Below, one piece after another: positions 1 to 8,144 of a stretch of DNA of 22,500 bases; positions within the stretch are counted from its first letter, which is position 1; every line of letters begins with the position of its first letter. This DNA is from Sphaeroforma sirkka. Its lineage: Eukaryota > Opisthokonta > Ichthyosporea > Ichthyophonida. The DNA lies in NCBI GenBank assembly GCA_001586965.3, contig LUCW03000146.1:1-22500 (forward strand), in the 5' to 3' direction. Made by a program: the position numbers and the translations under genes. Below the pieces are notes generated by a model. It ran no database searches, was not told the DNA's origin, and saw nothing but the letters and a program-made list of their open reading frames with translations.

Positions 1-1149
1 GATCGACCGCTAAAGAGAGCTAAGTTAACTAAGGGGTTTGCATCATGAATTGATTTCCAATTAGACCCTGTTTTAACCAATCTTCGATTTGGGTTTTGAC
101 AACGTCTTTGTGTCTCCAACTCACGTAGTTATGTGAAGGACACTTTAACTTAGAAGAAGTCGACGTTTGCTAAGTCAAGTCTAACGTACCCATTAGAGAA
201 CTTAAACATACACCAGTCAGTTATTGCAATCTTCCTGTTTTGTATAATTAAGTCCATAATTATATCGGTGAAGTGCGGAATCATATCCTTTGCTTCACCT
301 TCCGGAGGTTTAGGTATCTTTAACATATTATCATCTGACTGATCTTTATTCGGGTCTCAGCCCATTAGGCAGACCAGTGAGTGTTATACCTAAACTGAGA
401 AGATCAATCATACCTATAATTAAATCGTATTTCTGAGACATGTCAGTAACGATTAGGTGAGTCTTCACTTCTCTTCTATCTGACAGCATTATGTGTGCAT
501 AGTCAATGGCTTGTTCGCAAGTAGTAACTTTGCCATTTCCCAAGATTAAATCAGTTGTTTCGTTATGGACAGCCATATCTGTAGCGTAGGCTACTCGGCG
601 TGAGATAGCAGAGACTTCAGCCCCTGGATCAAATAGTGCCATAACTTTTTCTCCATTTACGAAAACTGCTTGAAAGATACGTTCATCTCCTTTGGTATGG
701 ATTTTATTGAACATTTTCTCGTAATCTTGCTCTAGTGCACACATATGGTACTGTCAGTGCTTAACTTGGACGTCCAGTAAGTCCTTGCAATCCTCTTTGT
801 GCCAACCGTTAGTACCCTTGCAAGTAGCACACTCTTTCATATAGTGTCCAAAATCTGGCTTGCCTGGTGCACACTTAACAGGGTCGTGTCTGCCATTCCA
901 CTTGCCATTACGTTTTGTGAGGTTGTAACCACACTTCTTGCAAGGCGCTCTCACCTTCTTATCACCTTTCGGTTCGGTAGAAGTAGAGCCAGTACCCCCT
1001 CCAGTAGTAGTGCGAGGTTTCTTAGTACTACGCGCAGTATTAGTCTCTACTGCGTTTCGCTTAGTGGGATGGGTGTAGCTCGTGGTACTAAGTACTCTAG
1101 TAGAGGAATTGGTATGCTTGTGTACTATCTTCTCAAAGACAGACCAAGG
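1..1149. repeat. Left arm of ~1.15 kb inverted repeat
   Basis: The reverse complement of this stretch matches 2142-3283. Position 1141-1149 pairs with 2142-2150 and position 1 pairs with 3283. Content is the gag 3' part and the protease, plus the lead-in to reverse transcriptase. I found no substitutions, only one- or two-base indels, such as C5 at 995-999 against G4 at 2292-2295 and an extra C near 357. Several extra bases lie in 1-170, most of them within 1-70. The arm may extend past the window start. Confidence 0.95.
346..744 (-). pseudogene. Retropepsin-like protease, left copy, frame broken
   Basis: The frame starts at ATG 744-742, 9 bases after the gag TGA and in the same phase. It has an aspartyl-protease region with the active-site triplet Asp-Pro-Gly in place of Asp-Ser/Thr-Gly, and a C-terminal hydrophobic YDLIIG segment as in retropepsins. 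The sequence is identical to the right copy until an extra base near 357 shifts the frame and ends it at 346. Positions 345-1 continue the same element on the - strand but have further one-base differences near 155 and throughout 1-70, so no long frame remains there. Confidence 0.8.
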
Positions 1150-1827
1150 CATAGATCGCAAATCACCATAGGCGATGATGTCATCATTGACTTTCTTAAA
1201 GAGGTTAGCTCTCAGAGTCTCCATCATCTGACAAATTAATAAATATTCGCCAGTATAGGTACGACCACCCATCCGAGTATTCATATGTGTCATATGAGCT
1301 AGAGCACCTCGAATAGTGGTATCGTTCGCAAAGAACTTGCGAGACTCTAGAAGTTCACGGTCACGTGCATCTTCAAAAAAGGTGTTAAGTATATTATCAC
1401 GCAACTGGTGCCAGGGTAGGGCTTTCCAGTTGGGCTCATGAGCCTTCAAGATAGTTCGCCATTCACCTGGCTCACAGAAATGAATAAAGGCATTCATCAT
1501 CTGCTTATCCCTAAGGCTGGCAGACTCCTTAAGTTGGTCGAAGGCCTTCAGTGTCTCCACTGTACTCTCATTAGTAGAGAAATCGACCTCAGCCTGCGCG
1601 TTACCTAGCTGCTTTATAAAGCTTGGTTCTAAGTGTTCACGAGGCTCATGCTCAGTGCTACGGGCTGCTAGTGCCAAGTTGGTGTCTATTTCCTTTCTCT
1701 TGTTATCGATTAGATAGCGAATGTTATCCGCTTTCCTATCGTCAAGGTCAGAGTCATTCAATAGACGGTCCTCAAGGACTTGCATACCAGAGCGTAATAG
1801 CCTGAGACGAGTATGTCTGGTTCTCAC
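754..1827 (-). CDS. gag: Gag polyprotein (capsid and nucleocapsid) of the left copy
   Basis: This 357-codon frame opens at a GTG at 1827; its first ATG is at 1785. It encodes a hydrophilic, helical capsid-like region, then a basic linker rich in Thr, Lys and Arg, then two zinc-binding motifs: C-x2-C-x14-H-x4-C and C-x2-C-x6-H-x3-C. These are atypical relatives of the CCHC knuckle that retroelement nucleocapsids use to bind RNA. The frame ends at TGA (756-754), and the protease frame continues in the same phase after three sense codons. Upstream it is blocked by a TGA, so any link to the preceding frame must occur within about ten bases. Calling it Gag rests on zinc motifs, position before protease-RT and size; the capsid part was not matched to a specific family. 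Confidence 0.8.
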   Translation of the reverse strand: MRTRHTRLRLLRSGMQVLEDRLLNDSDLDDRKADNIRYLIDNKRKEIDTNLALAARSTEHEPREHLEPSFIKQLGNAQAEVDFSTNESTVETLKAFDQLKESASLRDKQMMNAFIHFCEPGEWRTILKAHEPNWKALPWHQLRDNILNTFFEDARDRELLESRKFFANDTTIRGALAHMTHMNTRMGGRTYTGEYLLICQMMETLRANLFKKVNDDIIAYGDLRSMPWSVFEKIVHKHTNSSTRVLSTTSYTHPTKRNAVETNTARSTKKPRTTTGGGTGSTSTEPKGDKKVRAPCKKCGYNLTKRNGKWNGRHDPVKCAPGKPDFGHYMKECATCKGTNGWHKEDCKDLLDVQVKH

Positions 1828-2087
1828 TTCTCATCCTCAGGATTAGAGCGGGAACTCTCTAACGAGGTACTGGTGTAGCGATTGCCAAAATCGTGATTAC
1901 CAGGGTTAGTTGGCAAATGAGGGTCGATATTACGAAGGTGGTAAGCCTCATCGAGTTCCATACGATCATATCCTCTGACAGGGTTAGGTTTGTCAAGAGG
2001 ATGGTCAATGGTAGCATCAGAGCTATAGAGATTAGATTTTGAAATATTTTCTCTCTCGCCAGTGGTAACTGGCTTAGTAGTAAACAT
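1824..2087 (-). CDS. Open frame upstream of gag, possible Gag N-terminus
   Basis: The frame runs from ATG 2087-2085 to TGA 1826-1824, 87 residues. It is acidic and polar, with many Asn, Ser, Pro and Asp and no recognised domain. Its stop overlaps the GTG that opens the gag frame (sequence AAGTGAG), so gag lies in the -1 frame relative to it. The frame could be the true Gag start separated by a -1 frameshift or one lost base, or a short separate leader ORF. The open frame continues upstream of the ATG into the inversion junction. No canonical slippery heptamer is visible at the overlap. Confidence 0.4.
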   Translation of the reverse strand: MFTTKPVTTGERENISKSNLYSSDATIDHPLDKPNPVRGYDRMELDEAYHLRNIDPHLPTNPGNHDFGNRYTSTSLESSRSNPEDEK

Positions 2088-2139
2088 ACTGGCTGGTAAA
2101 CCAGTAGGTCTCTGGTTCGAAACTGGGCCCGAATTTTTT
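2070..2139 (+). other. tRNA-like / primer-binding-site-like module at the inversion junction
   Basis: On the + strand there is an A-box-like TGGCTTAGTAG (2070-2080), a 6-bp hairpin (2087-2092 with 2101-2106, 8-base loop), a B-box-like GGTTCGAAACT (2114-2124) and a T6 run (2134-2139), in tRNA-gene order and spacing. The acceptor stem does not pair and the D-loop is too short, so it is not a functional tRNA. On the element's sense (-) strand, the T-arm part reads as the complement of a tRNA 3' half, and it sits where a primer binding site would be expected. It also overlaps an open frame, so coincidence is possible. Confidence 0.25.
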
Positions 2140-2141
2140 CT

Positions 2142-2536
2142 CCTTGGTCTGTCTTTGAGAAGATAGTACACAAGCATACCAATTCCTCTACTAGAGTACT
2201 TAGTACCACGAGCTACACCCATCCCACTAAGCGAAACGCAGTAGAGACTAATACTGCGCGTAGTACTAAGAAACCTCGCACTACTACTGGAGGGGTACTG
2301 GCTCTACTTCTACCGAACCGAAAGGTGATAAGAAGGTGAGAGCGCCTTGCAAGAAGTGTGGTTACAACCTCACAAAACGTAATGGCAAGTGGAATGGCAG
2401 ACACGACCCTGTTAAGTGTGCACCAGGCAAGCCAGATTTTGGACACTATATGAAAGAGTGTGCTACTTGCAAGGGTACTAACGGTTGGCACAAAGAGGAT
2501 TGCAAGGACTTACTGGACGTCCAAGTTAAGCACTGA
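2142..2536 (+). pseudogene. gag: Gag 3' fragment, right copy
   Basis: This is the C-terminal part of gag, starting mid-capsid at the junction. The run of four G at 2292-2295 (five in the left copy) shifts the frame. The open part from 2336 to the TGA at 2534-2536 still encodes both zinc motifs (C-x2-C-x14-H-x4-C, then C-x2-C-x6-H-x3-C), identical to the left copy. With no start region or promoter of its own it is a remnant. Because the left copy is intact at the same base, a read error in the G-run is a real alternative to mutation. Confidence 0.85.
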
Positions 2537-2548
2537 CAGTACCATATG
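2534..2548 (+). promoter_or_regulatory. In-frame TGA between gag and protease (possible readthrough or reinitiation)
   Basis: The gag frame ends in TGA followed by CAG TAC CAT and then ATG of the protease frame, all in one phase. The same bases occur in the left copy (756-742, - strand). A single leaky stop between gag and pol is a known way to make Gag-Pol (gammaretrovirus type); an ATG only 9 bases downstream also allows reinitiation. The base after the stop is C, as in many leaky contexts. No pseudoknot was tested. Confidence 0.45.
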
Positions 2549-4484
2549 TGTGCACTAGAGCAAGATTACGAGAAAATGTTCAATAAAATCCATACCAAAG
2601 GAGATGAACGTATCTTTCAAGCAGTTTTCGTAAATGGAGAAAAAGTTATGGCACTATTTGATCCAGGGGCTGAAGTCTCTGCTATCTCACGCCGAGTAGC
2701 CTACGCTACAGATATGGCTGTCCATAACGAAACAACTGATTTAATCTTGGGAAATGGCAAAGTTACTACTTGCGAACAAGCCATTGACTATGCACACATA
2801 ATGCTGTCAGATAGAAGAGAAGTGAAGACTCACCTAATCGTTACTGACATGTCTCAGAAATACGATTTAATTATAGGTATGATTGATCTTCTCAGTTTAG
2901 GTATAACACTCACTGGTCTGCCTAATGGGCTAGACCCGAATAAAGATCAGTCAGATGATAATATGTTAAAGATACCTAAACCTCCGGAAGGTGAAGCAAA
3001 GGATATGATTCCGCACTTCACCGATATAATTATGGACTTAATTATACAAAACAGGAAGATTGCAATAACTGACTGGTGTATGTTTAAGTTCTCTAATGGG
3101 TACGTTAGACTTGACTTAGCAAACGTCGACTTCTCTAAGTTAAAGTGTCCTTCACATAACTACGTGAGTTGGAGACACAAAGACGTTGTCAAAACCCAAA
3201 TCGAAGATTGGTTAAAAAACAGGGTCTAATTGAAATCAATTATGATGCAACCCCAGTTAACTTAGCTCTCTTAGCGGTCGATCAATATAAATCTGATGGA
3301 ACGTTTAGTAAAACAAGAGTAGTACTAGACCTGTCGCCAATCAACAAACTAATTCCGCAACATAGTTTTCCCTTACCTAAGATAAGCGAGATACTACGCA
3401 AAATGGAGGGTGCGACTATCTTTTCCAAGATAGACTTAAAAGCTGCATTCCATCAACTACAGATATATGAGCCTCATAGGAAATATTTTCCTTTACTTGG
3501 CAAGGTAAGAAGTACCAGTTTAAAGGTGCACCTGAAGGCTTACACATGTTACCTTCTTTCTTCCAACAAGTTATGATGGAACTATTTGCGGACCTGTCGT
3601 ATAACGTATCAGTCTATTTAGATGATATAGTTATCTTTACAAAGACAGCACATGAACATGCTAAACTCGTTAAAGAAGTCTTAAAGCGACTTAATCATGC
3701 TAAACTTAAGATTAACGAAGACAAGTGTTCTTTTGCTAAAGATACTATACACTTACTTGGCTACAAAGTATCTGCAGCAGGGGTAGAAATTGATCCTGGC
3801 AAGAAACAGTTTCTGTTGGATTTATCAACACCAATTACTGGAAGAGATGTGAACTCTGTGTGTGGGTTTGTTAACTTCTTCTCGGATTCGGTACCGCATC
3901 TTTCTCATTACTTAAAGCCTTTCAGTCACCTACGGCTGCACAAAGGACCTTTGGGAAAGCTTTGGACTAAAGAATGTGATGATGCATTTAAACTAGTCAA
4001 AAGTAAAGTAATGGACGCACCCATCATGCAGTACCCTGTGGATGGTGTCCCATTCCAAGTAGCAACCGACGCTTCAGATCGAGCGGTAGGTGGAGTGCTT
4101 TACCAAACGATAAATGGTAAACCGCGCTACATACAATTCTTTAGCAAGAGTTATAATAAGAGTCAACGGAATTACAATACCGTTAAACAAGAGCTCCTTG
4201 CTATAGTTACTGCGCTAAGACAGTTCAAAGACTACCTTTATGGAAGTTACTTTACTGTCGCCTGTGATCAAAAGTCTTTAACATACTTAAAAGATATGAA
4301 CCCTGATTCACAGTTGGTGAGCCGCTGGCATGACATTATTGCCAAGTTCGCTTTTAATATAACACACATACCAGGAATACATAACCATCTTCCTGACATG
4401 CTCTCTCTACTTGTGCCCGACTACCAGAAAACAGTCAAGGAGTTATTAGCAACCGATTGGATGCTAAATAAGGAATGGTTTAAC

Positions 4485-4775
4485 CTCGCTCAATCACGAT
4501 GGGGTCCATTTACAGTTGATATGTTCGCCGCAGAACATAACAAACAGGTTTCTGAATATAGGTCGTTGACTCATCCTAAAGGTGATGCATTTCAGCTTGA
4601 CTTATCAAAGCATAATGCGTGGGCTAACCCACCTTGTCAACTTATCGCACAGTTGTTAAATTATGTTAATATTACTAAATCTACCATTACGCTGTGTTGT
4701 CCCTTACGTAACTCCGGCCCATGGATACGTGATTTAATTAATATGATTCAAGACGAACCTATTTATGTCGACCGT
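4485..4775 (+). other. DIRS-type Dam-like methyltransferase-like domain between RNase H and integrase
   Basis: The region starts with WGPFTVDMFA (4500-4529) and continues with a conserved-looking DAF, then W-A-N-P-P-C (4620-4637) followed by LI, and a PLRNSGPW segment. This pattern resembles the domain found after RNase H in DIRS-like tyrosine-recombinase retroelements, which is related to phage/Dam N6-adenine methyltransferases. NPPC would correspond to the (D/N)PP(Y/F/W) catalytic motif, with Cys in place of the aromatic residue, so activity is uncertain. Assignment is by motif memory, not by search. In this element it sits inside a gypsy pol upstream of a DDE integrase. Confidence 0.6.
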
Positions 4776-6336
4776 GAAACCGGCACGTTCTTGTATCAGG
4801 GATCCTATTCTATTAAGAAGACACCTTGGAAACACACCATTGTTTGTCGCATCGGTCCTGCAGATACAACTAAGTGGAAACCCTCAACCGAATTCTTAGC
4901 TAAACTAGAGGAGTCTAAAGAGTTTGAACAAAAGCTCAAGACTCGTACAACACATGCACCCAACAAGATTGCAGTCGAGGTAATGCCGATTGAAACGGCA
5001 TTAGATCGTAAAAACATGGAACTAGCTAAGGCCATGGATCAAAGACTCAAAACTCTAAGAGAACCTGAAGCTCGCACTCAACTACTTAAAGCGCTGCTTA
5101 AAGAACAGCCAGGAGTTGCGAAACAACTGAAGAAGATACTTCAACAATCCAATGTTGTCAATTATGTATCTCAGGACTCTACCCCTCCTGATACTGAGGT
5201 TGCCCTTTCCAACATGACTATGGTTCATCCAGCCAGCGTTACGCAGAATCTGACTGAATTAGAGGAGCTCGAAAGTAGAGTTAAAATTATACATAATTTA
5301 ACGCATCGAGCATATGAGCATACTTATAAAATGGCTATTCGTGCAGGGCTTGATCACCCGGCGCTGAAAGAAACCATACGTGAAGTATACCGACGCTGTA
5401 CTGATTGTGAAAAGAACCAGATCAAGCGATACGGTTGGGCACCCCTAAAAAGTGTGACAGAAGACCAACCGATGCGCCGAGTCATAGTCGATTTGGTTAA
5501 ACTCCCGCGATCCAAGCATACTGGCGATATATATATCTGTCATTTCTTATGTGTGGCTTCGGGCTATAACTTGCTTTATGCAATACCGAACAAACGTCCA
5601 CAAACAGTGGCAGAATTATGCTATCACGTCTTTAATGACTTCAGGTTCACCCGAGTACTATGTTCTGATAACGGTAGTGAGTTTTGTACCGACGTAATGG
5701 AGGCACTTATACTCGTATCAGGCATGACCCATAGGCGTGGTGTTCCTTACAAACCTCAAACGCAGGGTGCAAATGAGACACGTCATAGAGAACTTAAGAA
5801 ACTCTTGCGTACCGCACTAGACGACGTTGAAGATATGTGGCCTTATCATTTGAAATGGGTTCAGACTCAAATGAATAACTGCATGAATCCTCAAACTGGA
5901 ACACTCCCGTTTCACTATTTCTTTGGCCGCTATAGTGAATTACAAGCAACGTTTGATAAAACTGCGCCCGAGAAACACGCTACCCCGTGGCTACAAAAAA
6001 AAGATCGAGCATATGCAGAACGTTGTTTACCCCTGTTTACTCGAGCACAAGAATCGCGTCCTACTTAAAGCGTATGACCGATGGAATAACACTAAGAACA
6101 TTGTTCAGTTCAAAGTCGGCGATTACGTTAACATTATAAATCGAAACGCCAACGTTACCGAACTCTCTTCTAAGACGATAGGACCTTTTGTTATTTCCTA
6201 CCATGATGAGAAGAGTGATACTTACGAAGTGAATAACATTGATGGTACTAGCGCAACCAATCTAGGCACTCACCGTATCCCTACCTCCGAACTCTCATTC
6301 GCTCGCTCATTTGATTCTGATATACCAGTTATGGAG

Positions 6337-6483
6337 TCACAAGTCAAAGATATAATTGATAAAACATCCGAAGACGGTTACACTTACTACAAGACCCGTT
6401 TCATGGATGGGACAGTAGCTTGGCTAACCTCCGATGCATTTCGTGAATCTCGCGACTTTCTTCGTATCTTTAATAAGAAATGG
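6337..6483 (+). other. Chromodomain-like tail of integrase
   Basis: After the integrase GPF module there is a segment with V-K-D-I-I-D, then Y-Y-K-T-R-F-M-D-G-T-V-A-W and an acidic/aromatic helix-like end. Its layout resembles the chromodomain of chromoviruses (an E-x-I start, a Y-x-V-K-W strand, a W, then a C-terminal helix). Several usual aromatic-cage residues are not obvious, so it may be a divergent chromo-like or Tudor-like fold. In chromoviruses this module directs integration to modified chromatin. About 90 basic residues follow before the stop. Confidence 0.4.
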
Positions 6484-6889
6484 AATAAGCGTTTACATAA
6501 GAACACACGAGATAAACGAAAAGGGTTTCCTCAGGTGACTACAAACCCTGACGGATCTGAAATTCCCTATTTGCCACCTACTTCCTACGTGACTAAACTT
6601 TCTGATCTGCTTACCAACAGTGCAGAAAATTGTTCAAACTTACTTACTAATGAAGAACAGCCTTTGGCTATTACCTTACCAAATAATAAACGTAAGGCGC
6701 CTACATCGGAAATGGTTACTGGACCAAATACTAAACGACATAGAGTACAACATGAGTCTTGAACTCGTACATATAGGCACATACTTACTCGATAAGTCAT
6801 GACCGAAACCGTTTTTACTTTGGTTTTCGCTTTACCAACTAGATCGTATCTTAACGTACGTTCGTAGTTCTAAAAGCTACTGGGGGCTA

Positions 6890-7512
6890 TGTAGAAATAC
6901 GGCCTCCGGTCAGTCTAAAATATCAAGATCAATTGAGATAATACATTGGTTTTTATTTGTATTTTAAATAATTTAGTACAAGCTCTTTTTCCAATATTTC
7001 CAAAGTGTTCTAAATTCACTTTGATGGCTCCAATAGCCTGAGTATTTGGTATGACTCATCTACTTGGACCTATTTGAGACATTAGTAGATGTAGGATATT
7101 ATAAACTAAATTTTATATTCTCCGAACTACTACTTATAAATTTTGGTCCTCCCGCCAATCTCCAAAATCCAATAAGTCTTTTTCTTTTTTTAACTTTTCT
7201 TCAGATGGAACTTTATTTATATCAGCTAATGTATTAACGTGACTTACGTTAGTATGTCTATTTACAAATTAGGCAAGTGGTCATGAACACTTAGTACTTC
7301 TAGTGAAAATTATTCAATAAAGAACAGCTAGAGGTACGCCCTGTGTGATCGAGGATATTTAGGCTCTTAACAAGAGGCAGTCCCGATCATTCTTACACAA
7401 GCTACCACTGCTAAATCCTAACTGACTAAATTGTATTTTAGTTTAATATAGTTTGAAACCTAGTAATTTCCATCGGAGTTTACAAAACGCTAATCTGTCC
7501 TGAACCACTACA
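6890..7512 (+). repeat. Candidate 3' LTR
   Basis: Downstream of pol a G-rich stretch (CTGGGGGCTA, 6880-6889) resembles a polypurine tract. It is followed at once by TGTAG (6890-6894), and CTACA occurs at 7508-7512. That gives a 623-bp unit with 5-bp inverted ends of the TG..CA form. An AATAAA lies inside at 7316-7321. No second LTR exists in the window for comparison, so both borders are unverified and the 3' end is the weaker. Confidence 0.3.
7316..7321 (+). terminator. Poly(A) signal within the candidate LTR
   Basis: AATAAA about 430 bases into the candidate LTR, a usual place for the R-region signal of an LTR element. It is the first AATAAA I noticed after the pol stop on the + strand. 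Confidence 0.35.
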
Positions 7513-7602
7513 GCGACTATGAGAGCCATACCATATGTTCATACATTGTAATATACATACTTGTCATTTTTTGAAATAAATAATATTATCCCTGGAGAGT
7601 TA

Positions 7603-7915
7603 ACTAGAGTTTTAGAGAGAGTGGAGAGAATGAGAGATGTATCATTTTTATTATGCAAAAAAAGTAAAAAATATTAGACTAAAGGACGAACAGACGTCGG
7701 ACATAACGTCCGGACTCCGAAGGAGAGATGAAGCCACTACGAGTACGAGAGTACGATTGCGAAGTTTATGAAAAAGGATATTTTTGGTTGTGCTATTTAT
7801 ATATTTATTGTCATCATTTTGGTTTTTGAAAATTATTAGGTAGCCAGTCGCCCCCCGATTTTATTTTTTAGAAGGCTATGCCAGGCTATTTACTCTCCAC
7901 TCTCTACTCTAGAGT
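7603..7915. repeat. Short element bounded by interrupted inverted repeats
   Basis: AGAGAGTGGAGAG (7616-7628) is the perfect reverse complement of CTCTCCACTCTCT (7893-7905). Outside each lies a second matching block: CTAGAG at 7604-7609 and CTCTAG at 7907-7912. The inside is AT-rich and non-coding. The size (about 310 bp) and ends would fit a MITE-like element, but no target duplication was found. Confidence 0.3.
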
Positions 7916-8079
7916 CATTGCTGTAAATATGTCGAAGCCATTTGCAAAAATATCTATTTTTTAAAACAAACTATGTGCAAACTTGCGCAGCCAGTTTTAC
8001 CTGTTGTAAAATCTAGAAACACTAAACAGTAAATAAAACACTGATCACAGTGATTAGTTGGCACTTGGAGTTGGCCATG

Positions 8080-8144
8080 CTACAAAATGAAAAAAGTACG
8101 GACGGTCCGACATGCTCGGATTAATCCCCACTTTCATTTTGTAG
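8080..8144. repeat. Perfect 13-bp inverted repeat with nested palindrome
   Basis: CTACAAAATGAAA (8080-8092) and TTTCATTTTGTAG (8132-8144) pair perfectly around a 39-base loop. The loop contains the near-palindrome CGGACGGTCCG (8099-8109). It can form a cruciform or an RNA hairpin on either strand. No gene is adjacent. Confidence 0.7.

Larger units (their letters stand above)
1..2141 (-). mobile_element. Ty3/gypsy-like LTR retrotransposon, left partial copy (gag-protease)
   Basis: Read on the - strand, this copy carries a leader/gag N-terminal open frame (2087-1824), gag (1827-754) and protease (744-346), then degenerates through indels towards position 1. No 5' LTR is visible: the copy stops at the inversion junction at 2141. 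It is identical to the right copy wherever both exist, apart from small indels. Head-to-head placement with the right copy is not a normal insertion product. It could reflect self-integration of element DNA, a foldback rearrangement, or an assembly join. Confidence 0.85.
2142..3283. repeat. Right arm of ~1.15 kb inverted repeat
   Basis: Partner of 1-1149 in opposite orientation. The loop between the arms (1150-2141, 992 bp) is present only once and holds the gag 5' part of the left copy. The inner boundary is sharp: both arms start at the shared CCTTGGTCT, and the flanking bases then differ (G against T in the sense orientation). Confidence 0.95.
2546..6762 (+). pseudogene. pol: Pol polyprotein (protease, RT, RNase H, MTase-like, integrase, chromo-like), right copy
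   Basis: Domains in order: a protease with Asp-Pro-Gly at 2660-2668; a linker to about 3215; reverse transcriptase from about 3216, with motif A Asp at 3433-3435 (KIDLKAAF) and the catalytic YLDD at 3615-3626; RNase H with acidic residues at 4068 (TDAS), 4191 (QELLA), 4266 and 4395; a methyltransferase-like domain at 4485-4775; a coiled-coil-like linker; and integrase with a His/Cys zinc region (5293-5408), catalytic Asp 5490, Asp 5667 and Glu 5775 with exactly 35 residues between the last two, and a GPF motif at 6184-6192. A chromodomain-like tail follows. Frame breaks lie at A6 (3214-3219; four A in the left copy), around T4 at 3486-3489 and at A8 (5995-6002). All catalytic residues except the protease Ser/Thr are present, so the copy is recent or the breaks are partly sequencing errors. 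Confidence 0.9.
2142..7512 (+). mobile_element. Ty3/gypsy-like LTR retrotransposon, right copy, 5'-truncated
   Basis: The copy begins inside gag at the inversion junction and runs through protease, RT, RNase H, a methyltransferase-like domain, integrase (HHCC and D,D35E) and a chromodomain-like tail, ending with TGA at 6760-6762. The order protease-RT-RNase H-integrase places it in Ty3/gypsy (Metaviridae-type) elements. The coding frame is interrupted near 2292-2295, 3214-3219, 3480-3495 and 5995-6002. The 3' limit of 7512 depends on a tentative LTR. No 5' LTR and no target-site duplication can be identified. Confidence 0.85.

Noticed and set aside
799..1239. + strand frame opposite gag
   Set aside because: Antisense shadow of gag; the same frame recurs at 2213-2491 only because the DNA is an inverted repeat.
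2063..2135. A functional tRNA gene on the + strand
   Set aside because: The A and B boxes and T-run are present, but the acceptor stem (2063-2069 with 2128-2134) does not pair, the D-loop is too short and the anticodon loop has eight bases.
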